Positions 6,712 to 14,279 of a stretch of 15,323 nucleotides of DNA are shown here, piece by piece. The notes beneath the pieces were generated by a model. The model did not search any database. It had not been told where the DNA came from and worked only from the letters and a program-made list of their open reading frames with translations. The translations under genes were made by a program, and so were the position numbers. Every line of letters begins with the position of its first letter. Within the stretch, counting starts at the first letter, position 1. Source of the DNA: UBA5342 sp965662645 (lineage in GTDB: Bacteria > Bacteroidota > Bacteroidia > Bacteroidales > UBA5342); contig CBFIII010000076.1 of assembly GCA_965662645.1 (NCBI GenBank), forward strand, positions 1 to 15,323. The letters run 5' to 3'.

Positions 6712-7578
6712 ATGGTGAGGAAGAATGTGAAATGTTTTTTATTGGTAGCGGTAACTCTATTTTCTATTGTGCATTTAGATGCGCAGGTGAAAATTGGTGA
6801 TAACGATGAAATTATTAATGCCGGATCTTTACTTGAATTAGAAAGTTTGGATAAAGGTTTTATGTTTCCTCGACTCTCTTTGGATAATGATCTTTCGGTG
6901 TGGAAACTTAATGGTGATGATCCTGCGGATGGTATGGTTGTTTTTAATATCAATGATGAGTTAAATGCTGAAGGTCTTTATTGTTGGTATAATAAAAAAT
7001 GGAATTTATTTGCTAATGATGATAGTGTAAAAGTAAGAGTGAGTATGCTCGATTCTATAGAGGCTTTACAACAACAGTTTGATAATGGTGAATTATTAGA
7101 AGGAGATATTACTTATGTTTCAGGTAAAGGTGTTTATATAAAGAATGGTATAGCAGGAGCATCGTTTGCTGAGTCTTTCCTTTTTATGCCCGCTATTTCT
7201 AAACCAGGTCGTATATTATACGCCAAATCTGTTTCTGTTCAAGGCATTCCCGATGTCTCAGATTTTGAATTAGCTACCCAAGAATCTTTTTATACAGAGC
7301 CTAATGCTTCAACCATTATTAGTGTAGATCCGCCTAGTGTATCTGGTAATAATGGTTATTATGCTTTTGCTGTGCCTAATAGTTGGGCTAATCCTCGGAT
7401 TTTCTTGAAAGTTAAGAATTCAAAAGATAATGGTTTTTTTAAGTTAAACAACTGTTGGGTGGTTACCCGTACTATGGAATACGAAGGCGTTTTATACCAA
7501 GTTTGGAAATTAGATATACCATTACGAGATTCTGTAATGGACATTGTGAATTCGAAAGCACAATTTATGATTGAGTAA
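6712..7578 (+). CDS. Secreted protein of unknown function, first gene of the surface locus
   Basis: A 288-aa exported protein that I cannot name. I chose the ATG at 6712 because it gives a clean signal peptide (residues 1-24, ending HLDA before Gln25); an upstream GTG at 6691 would add seven residues. Residues 26-100 carry a module frequent at the start of Bacteroidota fibre-like and adhesin-like proteins: 'LLELESLDKGFMFPRLSL', 'PADGMVVFN', then 'GLYCWYNKKWNLF'. Residues 105-127 look like a short helix. Residues 130-146 (EGDITYVSGKGVYIKNG) resemble the core of the 44-aa modules in the next gene. The C-terminal 130 aa are beta-rich, with 'YYAFAVPNSW' and 'EGVLYQVWKLDI', a pattern reminiscent of tail-fibre or pilus-tip C-terminal domains. 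It has no T9SS sorting domain. The next gene starts 34 bp downstream, probably co-transcribed. A structural or adhesive role is inferred. Confidence 0.75.
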   Translation: MVRKNVKCFLLVAVTLFSIVHLDAQVKIGDNDEIINAGSLLELESLDKGFMFPRLSLDNDLSVWKLNGDDPADGMVVFNINDELNAEGLYCWYNKKWNLFANDDSVKVRVSMLDSIEALQQQFDNGELLEGDITYVSGKGVYIKNGIAGASFAESFLFMPAISKPGRILYAKSVSVQGIPDVSDFELATQESFYTEPNASTIISVDPPSVSGNNGYYAFAVPNSWANPRIFLKVKNSKDNGFFKLNNCWVVTRTMEYEGVLYQVWKLDIPLRDSVMDIVNSKAQFMIE

Positions 7579-7612
7579 CCCTAAATATTAAAATAGATTA
7601 AAAACAAAGATT

Positions 7613-9586
7613 ATGAAAACTTTTACTAAGAAAACACTCTTATTGTCGCTATTCGCGGTATTTGGAGTGACGATGATTAGTGCACAAGGTGCGGGTAGTA
7701 TTGCTCCACAAGATATCACAACCGAGACTTCTTCGATAACGCTGAAGACTGTACGTGCTTTATTTCCTGATCAACCAGTAGCTGTAGCTAATGAGTTATT
7801 TGGTGGTTTGCATAGTGTGGCAACGATAGCAGAATTGAATGGTAGTGATCCATCAGTTTTGAATGATTCAATGCTACAAATTGGAATGTTAGTTTATGTA
7901 GTTGAAACTGAAATGTATTATAGCTATCTTGGAAAAGATGGTGCTAATTTTAATGGAGCAGGAGATGCTACTACTGTAAATACTACTTGTTGGAAATCGT
8001 TATCGGATATTATATCTGACGCTACTGCTGTTACTGTTTATAATGTTTCTGGTGTTGATACTTTAGGTAATTCTCCATTTATTGTGGGAGATGTATATAT
8101 CGCAGGAGATACCACTCTTATTTATGATGGTTCTGATTGGGCCGTTATGTCTTATGAAGATGTGGATAGTGTAAAGGAGGTTCGTACATACGTTGGTGAT
8201 GAAAAAATGGGTGACTTTGCTGTAGAAAGCGATACTACTTTTATCTATGATGGTTCATCTTGGCTTGTAGCATCTGTAAAATCTACNNNNNNNNNNNNNN
8301 NNNNNNNNNNNNNNNNNNNNNNNNNNNNNNNNNNNNNNNNNNNNNNNNNNNNNNNNNNNNNNNNNNNNNNNNNNNNNNNNNNNNNNNNNNNNNNNNNNNN
8401 NNNNNNNNNNNNNNNNNNNNNNNNNNNNNNNNNNNNNNNNNNNNNNNNNNNNNNNNNNNNNNNNNNNNNNNNNNNNNNNNNNNNNNNNNNNNNNNNNNNN
8501 NNNNNNNNNNNNNNNNNNNNNNNNNNNNNNNNNNNNNNNNNNNNNNNNNNNNNNNNNNNNNNNNNNNNNNNNNNNNNNNNNNNNNNNNNNNNNNNNNNNN
8601 NNNNNNNNNNNNNNNNNNNNNNNNNNNNNNNNNNNNNNNNNNNNNNNNNNNNNNNNNNNNNNNNNNNNNNNNNNNNNNNNNNNNNNNNNNNNNNNNNNNN
8701 NNNNNNNNNNNNNNNNNNNNNNNNNNNNNNNNNNATGGGAGACTTTGCTGTAGAAAGCGATACTACTTTTATCTATGATGGTTCATCTTGGCTTGTAGCA
8801 TCTGTAAAATCTACAGTTGAAATGGATAGTGTATTTGATGCGACTTCTGGAGCCCGTACAGATTTAGGTAATACCGTAGGCGATATATATATTACATCAG
8901 ATACTACTTTTACTTGGAATGGTACAAAATGGCTTACTCTGTCTTCTGAAGATGTAGATAGTGTAAAGGAGGTTCGTACATACGTTGGTGATGAAAAGAT
9001 GGGTGACTTTGCTGTAGAAAGCGATACTACTTTTATCTATGATGGTTCCTCTTGGCTTGTAGCATCTGTAAAAAATACAGCTAAAATGGATAGTGTAAAT
9101 ACGGGATCTCTTGGTGATCGTAAAGATGGTAGTACAATGGGAGATATTTATATTACACCAGATACGTCTTATACTTGGGATGGTGCTGAATGGCAAGTTC
9201 TTAGTGTATTGTCAGTTGAAGTTGTAGATTCTTTTCAGGTATTTGTTTCTTTAGATGGTGGAACTATCAAAACAGCTATAGATATAAAGGCTGCGAATCT
9301 TGAGGATTTTAGAAACAAGTTTGTCGCTTTAGCTCCTGCTGATAGACAATATACAGGTGGGGCGACTACTGGAGTTTCTCTTTACTACCCTGCTGCATGG
9401 GGTGATTTCTCTTATTCTATTATCTACAGTGGTAATAAGATTAGTCTTACTAATGGTATAGATGTTATTCCAGTTGGTGCAGGTACTACCCTTGGTGTTG
9501 TTCCTGATACTTATGATACAACTGCAGCAAATCCTTATAAACAAATTAAAATTTCTTCTCGAAACAGGATAGTTCAGATTGATTAA
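7613..9586 (+). CDS. Secreted modular repeat protein with alternating 44-aa modules (contains an assembly gap)
   Basis: A predicted 657-aa secreted protein of unknown function; 150 residues are hidden by an N run. Residues 1-24 are a signal peptide (MKTFTKKTLLLS..., cut before Gln25). Residues about 65-130 form an N-terminal domain with 'IGMLVYVVETEMYYSYLG' and a conserved Trp. From about residue 141 to 538 there is an array of 44-aa modules, each with a DSV start, a GD-x5-DT pair, an (N/D)G turn and a Trp ('GDFAVESDTTFIYDGSSW', 'GDIYITSDTTFTWNGTKW'). Two module types alternate, giving an 88-aa, 264-bp super-repeat. The last 119 aa form a different C-terminal domain with 'LYYPAAWGDF'. No type B sorting motif is seen. 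The reading frame is kept across the gap. The spacing (34 bp after the previous gene) suggests co-transcription. A fibre or adhesin shaft is inferred. Confidence 0.8.
   Translation: MKTFTKKTLLLSLFAVFGVTMISAQGAGSIAPQDITTETSSITLKTVRALFPDQPVAVANELFGGLHSVATIAELNGSDPSVLNDSMLQIGMLVYVVETEMYYSYLGKDGANFNGAGDATTVNTTCWKSLSDIISDATAVTVYNVSGVDTLGNSPFIVGDVYIAGDTTLIYDGSDWAVMSYEDVDSVKEVRTYVGDEKMGDFAVESDTTFIYDGSSWLVASVKSXXXXXXXXXXXXXXXXXXXXXXXXXXXXXXXXXXXXXXXXXXXXXXXXXXXXXXXXXXXXXXXXXXXXXXXXXXXXXXXXXXXXXXXXXXXXXXXXXXXXXXXXXXXXXXXXXXXXXXXXXXXXXXXXXXXXXXXXXXXXXXXXXXXXXXMGDFAVESDTTFIYDGSSWLVASVKSTVEMDSVFDATSGARTDLGNTVGDIYITSDTTFTWNGTKWLTLSSEDVDSVKEVRTYVGDEKMGDFAVESDTTFIYDGSSWLVASVKNTAKMDSVNTGSLGDRKDGSTMGDIYITPDTSYTWDGAEWQVLSVLSVEVVDSFQVFVSLDGGTIKTAIDIKAANLEDFRNKFVALAPADRQYTGGATTGVSLYYPAAWGDFSYSIIYSGNKISLTNGIDVIPVGAGTTLGVVPDTYDTTAANPYKQIKISSRNRIVQID
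8033..9226 (+). repeat. In-frame tandem array of 132-bp modules with 264-bp super-period
   Basis: Landmarks recur at exact multiples. The ATGGG(T/A)GAC of type A modules lies at 8207, 8735 and 8999, differences of 528 and 264. The GGxGAT of type B modules lies at 8087 and 8879, a difference of 792 (three times 264). Consecutive DSV codons at 8825, 8957 and 9089 are 132 bp apart. About nine modules fit, roughly four of them inside the N run. Type A copies are almost identical in DNA (one difference over about 80 bases between the copies at 8207 and 8735), while B copies differ more. The last B module is longer (46 codons). Confidence 0.9.
8287..8734. other. 448-bp assembly gap (N run)
   Basis: All bases are N. 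The gap lies wholly inside the repeat array. The flanking repeat landmarks stay in phase across it (528 = 2 x 264 bp), so its length fits the true structure or was estimated well. Extrapolating the period, it should hide a B module near 8354, an A module near 8471 and a B module near 8618, plus the starts and ends of their neighbours. Confidence 0.99.
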
Positions 9587-9634
9587 TCGATAATCGATAA
9601 ATGACTGCCGATTAGATAGTAACTGTTTTTTTTA

Positions 9635-9666
9635 AAAGGGAGTATGGAATTTTCTGTATTCCCTTT
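9635..9666. other. Long intergenic hairpin before the type B sorting-domain gene
   Basis: AAAGGGAGTATGGAA (9635-9649) can pair over 15 positions with TTCTGTATTCCCTTT (9652-9666), including three G-U wobbles (GAATTTTC forms the tip). No T-run follows directly, so it is a poor terminator. It lies 22 bp before the likely GTG start, where it could stabilise the mRNA, attenuate, or affect translation. Confidence 0.5.
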
Positions 9667-9688
9667 CTCATAAAAATGATTGATTAAG

Positions 9689-10903
9689 GTGAAACATATT
9701 GTACTGATCATATTATTTGTATTGATGGATTTTGGGTTATTCGCACAACCTGAGAGGCAGACTCTTTTTGTTAAAGGGATGCATATACATCAGGGTGCAA
9801 ATATTTCAGTCTTTGGTGATTTGAAAAACATGGATACAGTGCTCCTTAATGATGGGCATTTGACTATGATAGGGGATTCTCTTATGATTAAGGCTCCGAT
9901 GACGGGGACGGGTACTTTGGAGATGCTTGGGCGTTATGATCAATACATTTTGTATAAGGGAAAGATTACAGTTGATAGCCTTATTCTTAATAATGTCCTC
10001 GACATTAGTTTTGATAATGATATTGTCATTGATAAACATGCTTCATTTGTAAATGGTATTTTATACGATAATTATGATGTGACTTATAGTCCTGCTTTAT
10101 TGCCCTCTGTTACGTTTACCGAAAATGCTGATCTTGATTCCACTTTAGTTCGAGATAATAGTCATATTGAAGGTGTCGTAACAAAAGAGGGTAATACGCG
10201 TTTTGTATTTCCTATTGGTGATAACTATTATTACCGACCTGCCGAAGTCTCAAATTTTAGTTCAAAAACAAGTGTCAGTACACAATATTATTATGAGTGG
10301 ATTAATTTTCCTGATGAATTGCCGTTGGGTGTGGTTTTGTTTAAGGATGAATATTGGTATGTCAATAGTGATGATAAGGTGTATGATTTAACCTTGAGTT
10401 ATGATGATCGTACTTCTATTTTTGATCCAGACGAAAAAGGTATTAACATCGCAGCTTTTGATGTTGAGTTTGAAACTAGAGATAGTTTTATGGAAGCTGA
10501 AACGACCTCTATAATGGATAAGGTTTCGTATATGGGAAGACTTTTACCACAAGATTCTACTTTTGTGTGGTATGGTTTTGCCACAGTTGATCCAGAGCAG
10601 ACGGAGGTCACTCCATTATCTGTGGCTCAGGTGTTATCTCCCAATGGAGATGGTGTCAATGATTTTTTTGTAATTCAGGGCTTATCGCGTTATCCGGATA
10701 ATAAATTGGTTATTTTTAACCGTTATGGCGATGTTTTATATGAGATGGAGAATTATGATAATTCTTGGGGAGGAACAGCAAACAAAAAAGTCATAGGTGG
10801 TAATGGGGATCATTTGTTACCTTCAGGAACATATTTTGTGTTCTTTTATGATGATGGGAAGTTAATATATAAAGACTTTGTACAATTATTACGTACAGAA
10901 TAA
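9689..10903 (+). CDS. Secreted protein with type B T9SS sorting domain (gliding motility-associated C-terminal domain)
   Basis: A 404-aa predicted T9SS cargo. I chose the GTG at 9689 because it gives a compact signal peptide (MKHIVLIILFVLMDFGLFAQ); a TTG at 9680 would add three residues. Residues about 25-170 are repetitive beta strands (MHIHQGANISVFGDL, LLNDGHLTMIGDSLMI, GKITVDSLILNN), likely a beta-helix or beta-sandwich passenger. 'FVFPIGDNYYYRPAEV' near 170-190 is a segment common in such cargo proteins. Residues 315-404 are the sorting domain: 'VLSPNGDGVNDFFVI', 'LVIFNRYGDVLYE', 'WGG', 'LPSGTYFVFF', and a final strand 'KDFVQLLR'. Type B domains differ from the commoner type A, and in Flavobacterium johnsoniae they depend on a PorP/SprF partner; here that partner is the next gene, 59 bp downstream. 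The protein is short for an adhesin such as SprB, so it may be a cap, base or small adhesin. Confidence 0.88.
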   Translation: MKHIVLIILFVLMDFGLFAQPERQTLFVKGMHIHQGANISVFGDLKNMDTVLLNDGHLTMIGDSLMIKAPMTGTGTLEMLGRYDQYILYKGKITVDSLILNNVLDISFDNDIVIDKHASFVNGILYDNYDVTYSPALLPSVTFTENADLDSTLVRDNSHIEGVVTKEGNTRFVFPIGDNYYYRPAEVSNFSSKTSVSTQYYYEWINFPDELPLGVVLFKDEYWYVNSDDKVYDLTLSYDDRTSIFDPDEKGINIAAFDVEFETRDSFMEAETTSIMDKVSYMGRLLPQDSTFVWYGFATVDPEQTEVTPLSVAQVLSPNGDGVNDFFVIQGLSRYPDNKLVIFNRYGDVLYEMENYDNSWGGTANKKVIGGNGDHLLPSGTYFVFFYDDGKLIYKDFVQLLRTE

Positions 10904-10962
10904 TACAACGCTTTATCATAACATTAATAAAACATATTATTTTTAAATTTTGGCGAAATGTA

Positions 10963-11910
10963 GTGAAATATCTTTCATTAGGTTTCGGAGTGCTTTTTAT
11001 TTTCTTGTCTATGCCAGAAGGTAAAGCTCAGCAGGATTTTATTAATGGTTTCTATATGTTTAATCCTGTTTCTTTTAATCCTGCAATTACAGGTGTAAAT
11101 GACCAGATTGTGGTTTCTAGTGTAGTGCGAGAGCAGTGGACGGGTCTTAATGGGGCACCTACTACACAGGTTGTTAATGCTCATATGCCTGTTTTTTCTT
11201 GGTTCGATCGTTATGATAGACCTGGGAGCAGAAATTATCCTACGGGTATTTCATCAGGCCTATTGTTACTCAATGATAAGATTGGAGCGACACAGTATTC
11301 TCGTTTCAGTATTCCAGTTTCCGCTCGTGTGCGCATCACGCAGTCGGGGATACGGCTTTCTCTCGGGATGCGGTTTGACGTTTCTAGGTTGGCTGAGGAT
11401 CTTAGTGGTTTGCGTAGTTCTCGTTTTGAGATATATAACCCTGATCCTAGATATTTTGTTGATTTTTCAACAGGATTATATGCTTATCATACCCAATGGT
11501 ATGTTGGTGTTTCGATGACTAATATGCGTGGTATTACGATAGCTGATTATGGTTATAAGACTGAACATCATTATTATGGTTCTGCTGGTTTTGCACAGCC
11601 TATTAATGATGATTTAGTGTTGAGATTAACAACCCTTGCCGTTATGGTGCCAGGAACTCCAATATCTGTAACGGCAACACCGGCAGTTATTATCAAGGAC
11701 AATATAGAAACGGGACTTTCTTATCGTTATGATGATATGTTTGGTGCTTTTTTCTCTTTTAAACCATTTAATAATGTTAAAGTGGGGTATTGGTATGAGT
11801 ATCCTACTGGTGCAAAAGAAAATCAAGTTGGTGCTACACATGAATTAGTTTTGCAGATGACTTTTGAGATGTTTAAGAAACGTGTTATTTCACCCCGCTA
11901 TTTTTGGTAA
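10963..11910 (+). CDS. PorP/SprF family type IX secretion outer-membrane protein
   Basis: A 315-aa predicted outer-membrane beta-barrel of the PorP/SprF family. SprF-like members are needed to export and attach cargo with type B sorting domains. The GTG start gives a signal peptide (residues 1-22, ending GKA-Q); the ATG at 10958 runs straight into a stop, so GTG is required. Residues 32-77 hold the family signature: 'YMFNPVSFNPAITGVND', 'VVREQWTGLNGAPTTQV', 'AHMPV'. After that come alternating polar and hydrophobic strands (SGLLLLNDKIG, FSIPVSARVRI, IRLSLGMRFDVS, VGVSMTNM, GLSYRYDDMFGAFFSFKPF), ending in 'LQMTFEMFKKRVISPRYFW' with terminal aromatics as in outer-membrane barrels. It sits between the type B cargo gene and an OmpA-family gene only 9 bp downstream, the common three-gene arrangement in this phylum. 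Confidence 0.93.
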   Translation: MKYLSLGFGVLFIFLSMPEGKAQQDFINGFYMFNPVSFNPAITGVNDQIVVSSVVREQWTGLNGAPTTQVVNAHMPVFSWFDRYDRPGSRNYPTGISSGLLLLNDKIGATQYSRFSIPVSARVRITQSGIRLSLGMRFDVSRLAEDLSGLRSSRFEIYNPDPRYFVDFSTGLYAYHTQWYVGVSMTNMRGITIADYGYKTEHHYYGSAGFAQPINDDLVLRLTTLAVMVPGTPISVTATPAVIIKDNIETGLSYRYDDMFGAFFSFKPFNNVKVGYWYEYPTGAKENQVGATHELVLQMTFEMFKKRVISPRYFW

Positions 11911-11919
11911 GTTAATTTA

Positions 11920-14148
11920 ATGTTACAAACGAAAAATAACATACGGATTTTTGTAGTGCTACTAGCATTAACGGTTTTACTACCTGTTAGTGCTCAACGT
12001 AGTCATTATTTAAGGCTTAAGGGAGATCAATTATGTGAATTTGGGTATTATACTAAAGCATTATCTTTATTTGATAAATATGAATCTCGCAATAAGGCAG
12101 ATTCTATTTTAGATGAGCTTTACCTTCATACCAATGCCGATGCCCATTACAAATTAGGGGATTTTGATGACGCACTTGATAGTTATTTAAGAGTCTTAGA
12201 TGCCGATTCTGCTCATGTAGATTATCCCTTCTTGAAAAGTTTGATCCTGAGAAGTTCCAAACCATTAGAATATTCGCACTTATTAGCCACTATTGATAGT
12301 GTAGAGCTAGAGGTTTATGCTAACTTTAGTTTCTTAGATACAGTAAGGCGATTTGATGTTGACCCCTTTTATGCGCTCAATTCTCCGAATTCAGAACTGT
12401 CGGCTGTGGACTTTAAAGATCGTATTTATTTCTCCGCTATAAGAGATAAACGATTTTCACGAAAAAATGTCAATACAAAGTTGTCGAATTATAATATTTT
12501 CAGTGTCAATCATACGAAAGCTCATAATGTGATGGATTTTGGTGGACGTGATTATGCCATGTTGACAAGACATGAGAAAGGTATTGTTGATACGTTTAGA
12601 AATCATCTGGATATACGTTATGAAGAAGATATTAATACTGGTTTTCATAATGGACCGATTGCTTTCTATAATGATACTGTAGCTTTTGTAACCGTGAATG
12701 AAAGGCAGAATAAAGGTGAATTTGGTGAATTTAACTTAACTCTTGACTGTATTACCTTCTCTGGTGATTCTGTTAAGGTTTTTAATAAGTCCTCTCGGCA
12801 TTATTTTGGAGATTACTTTTTTCCTAATAATGTGGGGCAAATCACATTTTCTAAGGATAGAACAAAGGCGTGTATGACTGTCAAACTGAAAGATAGTTCT
12901 ACTCAGAGTGATTTGTGGTTTGCGGAACAAGATAGTGATGGTCAATGGGAGCCTCCTTATTTGGCTAGTGATGTTTTTAATACTGATTTTAACGATCTTT
13001 TTCCTTTTTGGTCCGAAGATGATTATTTATATTTCTCCACTGATGGCCGAAAAGGTAGCGGAGGTTTGGATGTTTTTAGAGTAGATTTACTTGATCCAGA
13101 AGCAAAGGCTGTAAGTGTGGGGTTAGGTGTGAATTCACCTTATGATGATTTTGCATTTTCATTGGATAATAATGGAAAGGGTTACCTCACTTCTAACCGT
13201 GCTGGAGGAAGAGGTGACGATGATATTTATACGGTTGAAGCGAAGAAGGGACACGTTAAGGTGATGCTAAAAAGCAATCCCAAATGGGTGGATGATCCCT
13301 TGTTCGATCTTGATGAATGCAGAAGTCAATTGACTGTTGACTCTTTTGATATTATAAAAGATACTTCCTATGTCACACTTGCGTTGCCCTATGGAGAGTA
13401 TGATTTAATGCATGATCTTACCGAAGATAGTCTGTATGCACATGTGTCTTTGTATGATGATACGGCGTATGTAATTGTAAAATATGATAAGATTCCTCCT
13501 GATACTTTGGCTATCCGTTTTACCAATTTTGGTTTCAATAGTGATGGGATGGATGAAATTAATAATGAGAAGTATGATCGTGTGATTATGCTTTTGAAAG
13601 ATTTGCCTGAGATAGGTATTAAGTTGACGGGTAATACGGATATGTTTGGTCCTGCAAAGTATAATGAGGGCTTAGGTATGCGTAGAGCAAAAGTGATGGA
13701 GAAATGGCTTCGTCAAGGTGGCGTAACGAATAAGATCTCTTTGTATTCTAATGGTGAGCGTAATCTAATAAGCCGTACCGATCATCGATTGAATAGACGT
13801 GTAGATGTTGAGTTGATTTGGTCTAAAGACACGACTCGTGTAACCTATTTAGCAAATGATAATCCGCGCATAGAGCGTGAAGTGGCTATTGAATACGATT
13901 CGCCTAAGGATTATGATACACCGCTTGAGCCTGGGTATTATCTTTTAATTTACCATGCTAATTCGTACATGCAAGAGAATAAATGTGCCGAAAAGTATGG
14001 ACTTGGAGACAAATATGGTATCTTGTTGTATTCTAAAAAATCTAATGTGTTCAATTATTATATTGATAAACCATTTAAGACCGCTTCTGATGCTCTGCAG
14101 TTTATGGATGATTCAAAGTTGAATGCTGAAATTATATATTTAGAATAG
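11920..14148 (+). CDS. TPR-PD40-OmpA envelope protein with C-terminal SPOR-like domain (PorE-like)
   Basis: A 742-aa exported protein likely to anchor the secretion or adhesin complex to peptidoglycan. Residues 1-25 are a signal peptide (LLPVSAQ), with no lipobox, unlike P. gingivalis PorE, which is a lipoprotein. Residues about 28-100 look like TPR helices (GDQLCEFGYYTKALSLFDKY, YKLGDFDDALDSYLRVL). Residues 165-437 hold PD40/WD40-like blades (DRIYFSAIRD, FPFWSEDDYLYFSTDGRKG, GYLTSNRAGGRGDDDIY). Residues 528-632 are an OmpA C-terminal domain with the two peptidoglycan-contact residues, Asp574 (NTDMFG) and Arg589 (MRRAK), and the closing 'RLNRRVDVE'. Residues 672-742 resemble a SPOR domain ('GYYLLIYHA', then 'VFNYYIDKPFKTASDALQF'), an unusual second glycan-binding module. 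It starts 9 bp after the PorP/SprF gene, so co-expression is very likely. The domain calls are from motif reading; the SPOR call is the least certain. Confidence 0.85.
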   Translation: MLQTKNNIRIFVVLLALTVLLPVSAQRSHYLRLKGDQLCEFGYYTKALSLFDKYESRNKADSILDELYLHTNADAHYKLGDFDDALDSYLRVLDADSAHVDYPFLKSLILRSSKPLEYSHLLATIDSVELEVYANFSFLDTVRRFDVDPFYALNSPNSELSAVDFKDRIYFSAIRDKRFSRKNVNTKLSNYNIFSVNHTKAHNVMDFGGRDYAMLTRHEKGIVDTFRNHLDIRYEEDINTGFHNGPIAFYNDTVAFVTVNERQNKGEFGEFNLTLDCITFSGDSVKVFNKSSRHYFGDYFFPNNVGQITFSKDRTKACMTVKLKDSSTQSDLWFAEQDSDGQWEPPYLASDVFNTDFNDLFPFWSEDDYLYFSTDGRKGSGGLDVFRVDLLDPEAKAVSVGLGVNSPYDDFAFSLDNNGKGYLTSNRAGGRGDDDIYTVEAKKGHVKVMLKSNPKWVDDPLFDLDECRSQLTVDSFDIIKDTSYVTLALPYGEYDLMHDLTEDSLYAHVSLYDDTAYVIVKYDKIPPDTLAIRFTNFGFNSDGMDEINNEKYDRVIMLLKDLPEIGIKLTGNTDMFGPAKYNEGLGMRRAKVMEKWLRQGGVTNKISLYSNGERNLISRTDHRLNRRVDVELIWSKDTTRVTYLANDNPRIEREVAIEYDSPKDYDTPLEPGYYLLIYHANSYMQENKCAEKYGLGDKYGILLYSKKSNVFNYYIDKPFKTASDALQFMDDSKLNAEIIYLE

Positions 14149-14156
14149 AAAAATAA

Positions 14157-14179
14157 TATCTTGTTGTTACAACAAGATA
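14157..14179. other. Perfect 10-bp inverted repeat after the OmpA gene
   Basis: TATCTTGTTG (14157-14166), loop TTA, CAACAAGATA (14170-14179), starting 8 bp after the stop codon. An AT-rich stretch, not a T-run, follows, so it is at best a weak terminator. It could equally be an mRNA 3'-end stabiliser or a binding site. Confidence 0.5.
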
Positions 14180-14226
14180 GAAATATATTTATATCGTCGT
14201 ATATAAGTGAAATAGGCGTCTCTGTA

Positions 14227-14257
14227 TTTGAGGTGTTGTAGAGAGTAAATAGTTTTA
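14227..14257 (+). promoter_or_regulatory. Candidate promoter of the coiled-coil repeat gene
   Basis: TTTG (14227-14230), 19 bp, then TAGTTTTA (14250-14257), which matches TAnnTTTG at 7 of 8. Spacing is right for Bacteroidota, and the start would fall about 16 nt before the ATG at 14280. With the hairpin upstream, the last gene may have its own transcript. Confidence 0.4.
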
Positions 14258-14279
14258 TTTGGAACTTATTTTTATTCAG

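Noticed and set aside
8260..8778. Reading frame made mostly of N in another frame across the assembly gap
   Set aside because: It exists only because N positions contain no stops; the real frame is that of the modular protein at 7613-9586.
11150..11518. 122-codon frame inside the PorP/SprF gene, plus-1 frame
   Set aside because: It lies entirely within a strongly supported family member, has no signal or motif, and is a shadow of that gene.
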